From the NCBI GenBank assembly GCA_016929875.1, contig JAFGHZ010000064.1, positions 1 through 5,470 of the forward strand: DNA of 5,470 nt, in the 5' to 3' direction. Origin of the DNA: Dehalococcoidales bacterium (GTDB lineage: Bacteria > Chloroflexota > Dehalococcoidia > Dehalococcoidales > Fen-1064). A program made the translations under genes and the position numbers. The first letter of the stretch is position 1. The number at the start of each line of letters is the position of its first letter. Shown here in pieces: positions 1-5,431 of this stretch. The notes beneath the pieces are model-generated. The model had not been told where the DNA came from. It made no database searches and was given only the letters and a program-made list of their open reading frames with translations.

Positions 1-684
1 GGTATCGGCATCGAAATCGACGACCTGATTTTAGAGCCGCTGGCTGCTGCCGAATCCGTACTGGCACAGGAGGAGCGTCTTGACGGCGTAATGCTGGCTG
101 ATATCGGCGGGAGCACCACTGATATCGCCGCTTTCAAAGATAACAGTGTTTGCTTCACTTCTATCCTCCCCGTCGGGGGATACCAGATTTCCCGGGATAT
201 ATCCATCGGACTGGGACTGTCATTCGAAGCGGCAGAGGAATTGAAGAAGAGGTTCGGGGACGTGACCCCGTGGCACGGCGACGAACCGGAAGCAGACAGA
301 GCGATAACATTCGGACAACATAGTATTTCTTCGCACGATTTGAGCGAGATAATCCGCGCCCGTGTCGAGGAGCTCGTCCGCCTCATTTTAATGGAACTAC
401 CGGAAAAGGATTATGCTCACTTTATCCCGTCAGGATTGGTAATTACCGGTGGCGGTGCCAACCTTGCCGGCCTGGCAGAACTATCACATGAAATTACCCG
501 GTTCCCCGTCAGAATCGGCATCCCGCCCAGCATACCGGGAGTTTCAGATGCCCTTTGCGACCCCACTTATGCTACCAGCGTCGGCTTGATGCTCTGGAGA
601 AGCAGAAATAAAGGGGCACAGGGTCCGCAAGCTAAGGGCGGATTACGCGGCTTGGTTTCACCGGTACTGCGGCTCTTCCGATAG
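1..684 (+). CDS. ftsA: Cell division protein FtsA, 3' part (5' end outside the window)
   Basis: FtsA is an actin-fold ATPase that tethers FtsZ filaments to the inner face of the membrane and recruits later divisome proteins. The frame is open from base 1, with no start codon needed; an internal ATG at 91 falls mid-domain, so it is not the true start. About 227 residues are visible, roughly the C-terminal half of a normal FtsA. Seen: the phosphate-binding motif DIGGSTTD (visible residues 34-41), an LPVGGYQISRDI block typical of FtsA (about 56-67), the adenosine motif TGGGA (149-153), and a C-terminal stretch LVSPVLRLFR (218-227) suited to the amphipathic membrane-targeting helix of the family. 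ftsZ follows 49 bp downstream on the same strand, as in most dcw clusters. The missing N-terminal half holds the 1C domain, so its state cannot be judged. Confidence 0.93.
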   Translation, partial: GIGIEIDDLILEPLAAAESVLAQEERLDGVMLADIGGSTTDIAAFKDNSVCFTSILPVGGYQISRDISIGLGLSFEAAEELKKRFGDVTPWHGDEPEADRAITFGQHSISSHDLSEIIRARVEELVRLILMELPEKDYAHFIPSGLVITGGGANLAGLAELSHEITRFPVRIGIPPSIPGVSDALCDPTYATSVGLMLWRSRNKGAQGPQAKGGLRGLVSPVLRLFR

Positions 685-702
685 AAATTCAAATACATTT
701 AT

Positions 703-725
703 ATATAAGGTTTAGATATAAGGAG
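703..725 (+). promoter_or_regulatory. ftsZ ribosome binding site with a duplicated ATATAAGG
   Basis: AAGGAG at 720-725 lies 8 bp before the ftsZ ATG and fixes that start. The octamer ATATAAGG occurs twice, at 703-710 and 716-723; the second copy forms part of the Shine-Dalgarno. The whole 49-bp ftsA-ftsZ spacer is AT-rich with several TATA-like hexamers (for example 702-707), but I found no convincing -35 partner, so a separate ftsZ promoter is only possible. Confidence 0.7.
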
Positions 726-733
726 CGATAGAT

Positions 734-1849
734 ATGGCTAGATCAAATTTTGTCCCGGTTGGTGCCAAGATAAAGGTCATAGGACTCGGCGGAGCAGGCA
801 GTAACGCTATCACACGCATGGTGCGGGAACAAATCCGCGGCGTCGAATTCATTGCAATGAATACAGACGTCCAGCAACTGGCATTTACCGAAGCGGCAGT
901 CCGCCTCCAGCTTGGAGAGAGGCTGACCCGCGGTATGGGTGCCGGAGGGGACAACAGCGTAGGTAAAAAAGCAGCCGAAGAAAGCAAAGATGAAATCAAA
1001 GAGGCAATCGTCGGTGCTGATATGGTTTTCGTCACTGCCGGCATGGGAGGCGGTACCGGTACCGGATCGGCCCCGGTAGTGGCTGAAATTGCCAAGCAAA
1101 GCGGCGCTTTAACCATCGCAATCGTTACCAAACCGTTCTCCTTCGAAGGTAATCACCGCCTTAAGACGGCCCAAGCCGGTATCGACGAACTGGTAAGCAA
1201 AGTCGATACGCTCGTCATCATTCCCAATGACCGCCTGCTGCAACTGTGCGACCAGAAAACCAACGTTGATGCCGCTTTCAGACTTGCCGATGAAGTCCTG
1301 CATCATGGCGTACAAGCTATCGCCGAAGTTATTACCGTGCCCGGGTTAATCAATCTTGATTTTGCCGATATCCGCACCATAATGAAAGATGCCGGACCTG
1401 CCTGGATGTCCATCGGTAGAGGCTCAGGCCCGAACCGTGCCATAGAAGCTGCCAAAGAAGCCCTCGCCAGCCCGCTACTCGATGTATCGATGGAAGGCGC
1501 TAAGGGAGTAATGTTCAACATTACCGGCAGCAATAGCCTGACACTCTTCGAAGTCGATGCGGCCGCTGAGGTAATCAAACAGGCCGTCGACCCGAACGCC
1601 AATGTTATTTTCGGTGTCGCCTTCGACAACAATATGGACAATGAAGTACGGCTAACGCTCATTGCCACCGGCTTCGAAACCGAGTTCGGTATGAACAGCG
1701 CCTTACGGGAGAAGGAAATTACCAAGGTCCTCAAGAGCATAAAACCGGAGGAGCTCGACACGCCTTCTTTCCTGCGACAGCGCAATATAACTCCGCCAAA
1801 AACGATGCCTACGCCTATCGCGACGCCCCAATATAAGGTCCGATATTAA
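734..1849 (+). CDS. ftsZ: Cell division GTPase FtsZ
   Basis: FtsZ is the bacterial tubulin homologue that polymerises with GTP at midcell into the Z ring. The 371-residue product is complete. Seen: the N-terminal nucleotide-binding strand IKVIGLGGAGSNA (about 13-25), AMNTD (41-45), the tubulin signature GGGTGTG (105-111), and the catalytic T7 loop NLDFAD (207-212) with N207, D209 and D212 all present. The GTPase/activation core ends near residue 315. A short linker leads to LDTPSFLRQR (341-350), which matches the conserved C-terminal peptide that binds FtsA and other partners. It is followed by an extra Pro/Thr-rich tail of 21 residues. The start is supported by AAGGAG 8 bp upstream. ftsA precedes it; no hairpin terminator lies directly after it, so transcription may continue into the 40-codon gene. 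Sequence flavour recalls Dehalococcoidia FtsZ (inference). Confidence 0.98.
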   Translation: MARSNFVPVGAKIKVIGLGGAGSNAITRMVREQIRGVEFIAMNTDVQQLAFTEAAVRLQLGERLTRGMGAGGDNSVGKKAAEESKDEIKEAIVGADMVFVTAGMGGGTGTGSAPVVAEIAKQSGALTIAIVTKPFSFEGNHRLKTAQAGIDELVSKVDTLVIIPNDRLLQLCDQKTNVDAAFRLADEVLHHGVQAIAEVITVPGLINLDFADIRTIMKDAGPAWMSIGRGSGPNRAIEAAKEALASPLLDVSMEGAKGVMFNITGSNSLTLFEVDAAAEVIKQAVDPNANVIFGVAFDNNMDNEVRLTLIATGFETEFGMNSALREKEITKVLKSIKPEELDTPSFLRQRNITPPKTMPTPIATPQYKVRY

Positions 1850-1866
1850 TAGTACGAAGCGGCTCA

Positions 1867-1896
1867 TTGACAAAGGCTTGGCTGTAACTTTATATT
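1867..1896 (+). promoter_or_regulatory. Near-consensus sigma-70-type promoter between ftsZ and the small gene
   Basis: TTGACA at 1867-1872 is a perfect -35 box. An 18-bp spacer leads to TATATT at 1891-1896, five of six matches to the -10 consensus. Transcription would start near 1903, about 25 nt before the ATG at 1929. This is the best promoter in the window and points at the short ORF rather than at ftsZ. It is predicted from sequence only. Confidence 0.72.
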
Positions 1897-1928
1897 GAAA
1901 GTAAATAACGTACGATTGGAGATAACCG

Positions 1929-2051
1929 ATGGGTAGAAAACAGGAAAAAGCTCAACAGAGAAAAAGCTATCAGGATAGCTTCAAAGGAATCAAGCACGGA
2001 CATGGCGGCCGCTCTATCCGCAAGAAGGACGAGGCAGCTCTGGGCAAATAG
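1929..2051 (+). CDS. Small basic protein, 40 residues, function unknown
   Basis: I do not recognise this protein. It begins MGRKQEKAQQRK and ends DEAALGK. It has 12 Lys/Arg against 4 Asp/Glu, a His/Gly cluster HGHGG at 23-27, no hydrophobic segment and no Cys. It should be soluble and able to bind nucleic acid or ribosomes, but that is inference from composition alone. Evidence that it is real: GGAG at 1918-1921 with a 7-nt spacer to ATG, a near-consensus promoter 33 bp upstream of the ATG, and a strong terminator about 50 bp after the stop. The closest analogy I can offer is the class of tiny basic ribosome-associated proteins such as Thx, without visible homology. It is short enough to be missed by ordinary gene callers. 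The transcript might instead act mainly as an RNA. Confidence 0.68.
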   Translation: MGRKQEKAQQRKSYQDSFKGIKHGHGGRSIRKKDEAALGK

Positions 2052-2057
2052 TTATAT

Positions 2058-2093
2058 AGCCCTGGAATAAGGGGCTTATCACCGAAAGGTGAT
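2058..2093 (+). other. Two adjacent hairpins in the 3' UTR of the small gene
   Basis: Hairpin one pairs AGCCC (2058-2062) with GGGCT (2072-2076), with a possible extra U-G pair and a loop of about 7 nt. One base later, hairpin two pairs ATCACC (2078-2083) with GGTGAT (2088-2093) around a GAAA tetraloop, a stable GNRA loop. Neither is followed by a T-run, so they are not terminators. With the terminator stem they make three successive helices between the stop codon and the transcript end, the layout of a structured RNA 3' end. I cannot match it to a known RNA family. Confidence 0.5.
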
Positions 2094-2102
2094 TTAAGAT
2101 AC

Positions 2103-2154
2103 CAGACAGTCGAAAAGGTAAGTAGTTGTGTTATCTTTTCGACTGTCTGTTTTT
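2103..2154 (+). terminator. Strong intrinsic terminator for ftsZ and the small gene
   Basis: The arm 2103-2121 pairs with 2131-2149 over 19 bp with a single G-U wobble and a 9-nt loop (2122-2130). TTTTT at 2150-2154 follows directly. The opposite direction has no U-run next to the stem, so it works for + strand transcripts only. The right arm and T-run are also the last codons and stop of the convergent rlmN. Confidence 0.92.
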
Positions 2155-3219
2155 ATCCGCAGTGAAACGACTGCGTAGTTGTCCGCAACCGGCATCGATG
2201 TCCTGTCCCCTGCTCTGGCGGAGAGTGCAGTTGATGTTCCTGTTCTTTAGTTCCTGCTGAAAAGCCAGGATTTTGCTCCGCGGCGAGGGGCGGAATGTTT
2301 CATCGGTAGTGATATTGGCGGGAATAAGATTGACATGGCAATTCATCCCGCGGAGCAAGCCGGCTAATGCCTGTGCCTGCAACAACGAATCGTTGACATC
2401 TTCCAGCAATACATATTCGAAACTGACGCGTCGTCCCGTACGGGCAAAATAGTTACGGCAGGCAGGAACCAGTTTTTCCAGAGGATACTTCTTGTTGATG
2501 GGTACCAGCTTATCGCGCAAAGCATTGTCAGGAGCATGCAACGAGATTGCCAGACCGACCTGTAATTTCTCCTTACCCAACTTCTCGATTTGAGGCAAAA
2601 GGCCGGTAGAAGAAATTGTCATACTGCGGGCGCTAAGCCCGAAGGCATCCGGCGAGTTCAGCATTTCGATTGCCTGACGGAGAGCGTCGTAATTTGCCAG
2701 TGGCTCACCCATCCCCATAAAAACGATGTTATCCACCCGCTCCCCTTCCCTACCGTCGCTCATATCCTTCAACTTCCGGGCAAAATACAAAACCTGGTCG
2801 ATAATTTCTCCCGGTGTCAGGTTTCTTTCAAACCCCTGCTGCCCTGTAGCGCAAAACGGACAGCCGATGGGACAACCCACCTGTGTCGAGACACAGACCG
2901 TATAACGATGCCTTCTGTTAGCGGCAGGAGCGCTCATCAGCGCCGACTCTACCGTCTTGCCGTCGACAAGTTCAAAAAGAACTTTAATAGTACCGTCTTT
3001 CGCCCTGACATCGCGAACAGGCGACAGGGCATGCAACTTTACCTGCTTTTCCAGTTCTCGACGGAAAGATACCGGCAAGTCAGTCATTTCATCATAAGAG
3101 ACAGCCAGCTTCTGATAGACCCACACGAGTAGCTGTTTAACACGGTAAGACGGCACTCCCAGAGAAGCCACCATCTCATTTACTTCTTTAACGGTCAGGT
3201 CGGTAATTGCTTTAGACAT
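2131..3219 (-). CDS. rlmN: Dual-specificity 23S rRNA (A2503-C2) / tRNA (A37-C2) methyltransferase RlmN
   Basis: RlmN is a radical-SAM enzyme that adds a methyl group to C2 of A2503 in 23S rRNA and of A37 in some tRNAs, using a transient methyl-cysteine and two SAM molecules. The 362-residue product is complete and of usual length. Seen: an N-terminal accessory domain (about 1-90), the cluster motif CPIGCPFC giving Cys116, Cys120 and Cys123, GMGEP at 169-173, and the two methyl-transfer cysteines Cys109 (in VCVSTQVGC, seven residues before the cluster as in E. coli) and Cys345 (in DIDAGCGQL). All catalytic residues are present. The C-terminal residues KNRQSKR are encoded by the + strand terminator arm. 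The start has no close Shine-Dalgarno (AAAGG is about 11 nt away) but a TATAAT box 6 bp upstream. The related Cfr resistance enzyme is less likely, given the housekeeping setting and N-terminal domain. Confidence 0.96.
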   Translation of the reverse strand: MSKAITDLTVKEVNEMVASLGVPSYRVKQLLVWVYQKLAVSYDEMTDLPVSFRRELEKQVKLHALSPVRDVRAKDGTIKVLFELVDGKTVESALMSAPAANRRHRYTVCVSTQVGCPIGCPFCATGQQGFERNLTPGEIIDQVLYFARKLKDMSDGREGERVDNIVFMGMGEPLANYDALRQAIEMLNSPDAFGLSARSMTISSTGLLPQIEKLGKEKLQVGLAISLHAPDNALRDKLVPINKKYPLEKLVPACRNYFARTGRRVSFEYVLLEDVNDSLLQAQALAGLLRGMNCHVNLIPANITTDETFRPSPRSKILAFQQELKNRNINCTLRQSRGQDIDAGCGQLRSRFTADKNRQSKR

Positions 3220-3225
3220 AGTATC

Positions 3226-3231
3226 ATTATA
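3226..3231 (-). promoter_or_regulatory. TATAAT -10 box immediately before rlmN
   Basis: Read on the - strand this is a perfect TATAAT whose last base is 6 bp before the A of the rlmN ATG. A start 7 bp after the -10 would fall on the initiation codon, giving a leaderless message. No good -35 is visible at 16-18 bp upstream (ATACGA at 17 bp). The box could be chance in an AT-rich spot, in which case the AAAGG just upstream would serve as a weak ribosome binding site of a longer message. Confidence 0.42.
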
Positions 3232-3273
3232 CCTTTATGCCATACCTCTCGTATTTCATCCCCTTGCTCTCCA

Positions 3274-3312
3274 GAGATTGCCACATCCCGATAAAATCGG
3301 GGCCTCGCAATG
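3274..3312. repeat. Palindromic intergenic element, probable dispersed repeat
   Basis: A nested inverted repeat: outer arms ATTGC (3277-3281) and GCAAT (3307-3311), inner arms CCCGAT (3287-3292) and ATCGGG (3296-3301) around AAA, with symmetric 5-nt interior segments between them. The borders GAGATTGCCAC at the left and CCTCGCAATG at the right resemble, from memory, the ends of a small palindromic sequence scattered through intergenic DNA of many bacterial genomes. Only one copy is in this window, so repetition itself is not shown. It has no T-run and is not a terminator. Confidence 0.5.
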
Positions 3313-3347
3313 GTATAACCTCACTCGCATTTCAGTCTCCTTTCGTG

Positions 3348-3353
3348 TATAAT
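3348..3353 (+). promoter_or_regulatory. TATAAT -10 box, candidate distal typA promoter
   Basis: A perfect TATAAT on the + strand, with a poor -35 (TCGCAT at 3325-3330, 17-bp spacer). A start near 3360 would give typA a leader of about 185 nt. A second, weaker -10 (TATTAT, 3516-3521) lies closer to the gene, so the distal start is not certain. Confidence 0.4.
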
Positions 3354-3376
3354 AACTTATAGTGAATTTTATGTAT

Positions 3377-3452
3377 CGACTCTGGAATTGCTATCATCTG
3401 CACCGTTTCCGAATAGTACCTCTAAACTGAAGAGGCACTGAGTCGCGTTTTT
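3377..3452 (+). other. Possible structured typA leader with a T-run
   Basis: CGACTC (3377-3382) can pair with GAGTCG (3440-3445). Inside it, CCTCT (3419-3423) pairs with AGAGG (3431-3435), extended past one mismatch by AGT/ACT (3415-3417 with 3437-3439), ending exactly where the outer helix begins. A weaker arm GGAA/TTCC (3384-3387 with 3407-3410), with TGC/GCA inside, would complete a three-way junction. TTTTT at 3448-3452 follows after CG. This could be an attenuator-like leader. The helices are short, and chance pairing is not excluded. Confidence 0.3.
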
Positions 3453-3466
3453 GTATCGTCCGAACC

Positions 3467-3500
3467 CACAGACTTTTCCCGCCTGAACAATTTCTCTGTG
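3467..3500 (+). other. Hairpin in the typA leader
   Basis: CACAGA (3467-3472) is the exact reverse complement of TCTGTG (3495-3500), separated by 22 nt. It lies between the T-run at 3448-3452 and the typA ribosome binding site. The stem is only 6 bp and has no T-run, so it is weak evidence of further leader structure. Confidence 0.22.
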
Positions 3501-3530
3501 CCATATTGCGCCTAGTATTATGTAAACTGT

Positions 3531-3535
3531 AAGGA
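3531..3535 (+). promoter_or_regulatory. typA ribosome binding site
   Basis: AAGGA stands 11 nt before the ATG at 3547, slightly longer than the usual spacing. No better site is nearer, and the protein alignment begins right at this ATG (RNIAIIAHVDHGKT), so it decides the start. Confidence 0.6.
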
Positions 3536-3546
3536 CTGTAGAATAA

Positions 3547-5385
3547 ATGAATTACCGTAACGACATCAGAAACATCGCCATCATCGCTCACGTAGACCAC
3601 GGCAAAACGACTCTGGTCGATGCCCTGCTGAAACAGAGCCACGTCTTCCGCGATAACCAGGACGTCGGCGAATGCATTATGGACAGCAACACTCTGGAGC
3701 GAGAAAGAGGCATCACCATTATGTCGAAGAACACCGCCATAATGTATAAAGACATTAAAATCAACATCATCGATACACCGGGGCACGCCGATTTCAGCGG
3801 CGAGGTGGAACGTGTCATCAATATGGCAGACGGCTGTCTTTTATTAGTCGATTCCGTGGAAGGTCCGATGCCCCAGACCAAATTCGTGCTCCGCGAGGCT
3901 TTCAAAAAGAAACTGAAAATCATCGTCGTCATTAATAAAGTCGACAGGCAAAATGCACGCATCGAAGAAGTGCTTAAACTGACTCAGGACCTTTTCCTAG
4001 AACTCGCCACCGACGCCGAACAACTGGATTTCCCCGTACTGTATGCCAGTGGCAGAGAAGGGATCGTCACCACCGACCCGGGCATAGAAGGTAAAGATGT
4101 CAGTCCTCTCTTCGAAGCCATACTGACAAAAATACCGCCGCCCCAAATCGAAGAGGGCCCGTTCCAGATGCTGGTCTCCAATCTGGACTACGATAGCCAC
4201 AAGGGTAAAATCGCCATCGGCAGAATCTGGAGAGGCAAAGTTTCGCCCCACGATACCGTAGTTTGTTTACGTGCCGACGGCAGACAGGAACGCTACGAAA
4301 TCAATGAAGTCCTGACCCACCTTGGGCTCAAACGCATCGAGGTGAATGCAGCCGAAGCAGGCGACATCATCGCGGTGACCGGCATTAAAGAAACCAGTAT
4401 CGGCGATACCATCGCCAGTCCTGACCAGCCCGAGCCTTTGCCTCGCATAGAAATCGGCGAACCGACGGTAGAGATGACGTTCGGCGTGAATACCTCACCG
4501 TTTGCCGGCCGTGAAGGGCGTTTCAGCACCACACGGCAGCTACGAGAGCGACTGTATAGAGAACTGGAAACTAACCTCAGTCTCAGGGTACAGGATACCG
4601 ACAGCCCCGATACATTCCTGGTAAAAGGAAGAGGCGAACTACATTTATCAATCCTTATCGAAACCATGCGGCGTGAAGGCTACGAATTCGAGGTTTCCAA
4701 ACCGGAAGCGATCACAAAAGTCGTCGACGGCAAGTTGATGGAACCCGTAGAAATCTTGACCATCGATACGAGAGAGGAATATATCGGCATCGTCAACGAG
4801 ATGCTGAGTAAGCGGCAGGCTGAAATGAGCGATATGCGCAACGACGGCAAAGGCAACGTACGGATGGAATTTCACCTCCCCACTAAGGGGCTCATCGGCT
4901 TTCGCAGTGCTTTTCTCACCGCCACCCGCGGCAGCGGCGTGATGAATACCATCTTTCTCGGCTACGAACCGTGGAAAAAAGACCTCGGGTCGGTACGCAG
5001 CGGCGTGCTGGTAGCCTCTGAAACCGGCAAAGCCGTCACCTATGGATTGAATAACGCCCAGGAACGCGGCATTACCTTCGTCAAGCCGGGAACAATGGTC
5101 TACGAAGGTATGATTGTCGGCATGCACCAACGTCCGCGGGACATTGCCGTCAATATTTGCAAACAGAAAAAGATGACCAATATCAGGTCATCGACATCCG
5201 ATATCGCTATCAAACTGACGCCGGCGGTACTGATGAGCCTGGAACAAGCTATCGATTTCATCAACCGTGACGAACTGGTCGAGGTTACGCCGGAACACAT
5301 CCGGCTCAGGAAGAAAATCCTTCAGGAAACATTGCGGTTGAGAGAATACGCCGCTACCAGAAAAGCCGAAGAGGAAGAAGAGTAA
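3547..5385 (+). CDS. typA: Ribosome-binding translational GTPase TypA/BipA
   Basis: TypA/BipA is an EF-G-like GTPase that binds the 70S ribosome and helps 50S assembly and growth under cold or other stress. The 612-residue product is complete and matches the family's usual length of about 605-615. GTPase motifs seen: G1 AHVDHGKT (14-21), G2 RERGIT (52-57), G3 DTPGH (76-80) and G4 NKVD (130-133), with the G5-like ASG near 167-169. A beta-barrel domain II (about 200-290), EF-G-like domains III and V, and the TypA-specific C-terminal domain follow; the latter shows KKMTNIRSS and DELVEVTPEHIRLRKK, typical of TypA rather than LepA or EF-G. It ends with an acidic EEEEE tail. It is divergent from rlmN. 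No hairpin terminator separates it from the tRNA-Ser 46 bp downstream, so read-through is possible. The start is fixed by homology and AAGGA upstream. Confidence 0.98.
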   Translation: MNYRNDIRNIAIIAHVDHGKTTLVDALLKQSHVFRDNQDVGECIMDSNTLERERGITIMSKNTAIMYKDIKINIIDTPGHADFSGEVERVINMADGCLLLVDSVEGPMPQTKFVLREAFKKKLKIIVVINKVDRQNARIEEVLKLTQDLFLELATDAEQLDFPVLYASGREGIVTTDPGIEGKDVSPLFEAILTKIPPPQIEEGPFQMLVSNLDYDSHKGKIAIGRIWRGKVSPHDTVVCLRADGRQERYEINEVLTHLGLKRIEVNAAEAGDIIAVTGIKETSIGDTIASPDQPEPLPRIEIGEPTVEMTFGVNTSPFAGREGRFSTTRQLRERLYRELETNLSLRVQDTDSPDTFLVKGRGELHLSILIETMRREGYEFEVSKPEAITKVVDGKLMEPVEILTIDTREEYIGIVNEMLSKRQAEMSDMRNDGKGNVRMEFHLPTKGLIGFRSAFLTATRGSGVMNTIFLGYEPWKKDLGSVRSGVLVASETGKAVTYGLNNAQERGITFVKPGTMVYEGMIVGMHQRPRDIAVNICKQKKMTNIRSSTSDIAIKLTPAVLMSLEQAIDFINRDELVEVTPEHIRLRKKILQETLRLREYAATRKAEEEEE

Positions 5386-5391
5386 CCGATA

Positions 5392-5420
5392 TTGCTTATT
5401 TAGAAATGTTTTGAGATAAT
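5392..5420 (+). promoter_or_regulatory. Candidate promoter of tRNA-Ser
   Basis: TTGCTT (5392-5397), a 17-bp spacer and GATAAT (5415-5420) give an ideal spacing and a five-of-six -10, but the -35 matches only its first three bases. Transcription would begin near 5427, leaving a 5-nt leader before the tRNA. Confidence 0.5.
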
Positions 5421-5431
5421 TACTTGAGATT

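Noticed and set aside
712..1131. 139-codon - strand ORF over the start of ftsZ
   Set aside because: Low-complexity Ala/Pro/Ser-rich translation antisense to the conserved ftsZ core; a by-product of ftsZ codon usage. The same applies to the - strand ORF at 1303-1785.
2078..2093. ATCACC-GAAA-GGTGAT as a terminator or known riboswitch
   Set aside because: No T-run follows, and I could not match the surroundings to any riboswitch consensus I know; kept only as a hairpin.
2590..3132. 180-codon + strand ORF antisense to rlmN
   Set aside because: It lies wholly inside a clear rlmN with all catalytic motifs; the translation shows no domain-like pattern and no ribosome binding site was evident. Treated as a shadow frame.
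2131..3219. Cfr-type antibiotic resistance methylase
   Set aside because: Cfr shares the cysteine motifs, but the N-terminal accessory region, length and chromosomal housekeeping neighbours favour RlmN. A phylogeny with both families would settle it.
3394..3786. 130-codon - strand ORF spanning the typA leader and 5' end
   Set aside because: Most of it mirrors the conserved GTPase region of typA, and no promoter or ribosome binding site supports it. Other - strand ORFs inside typA were dropped for the same reason.
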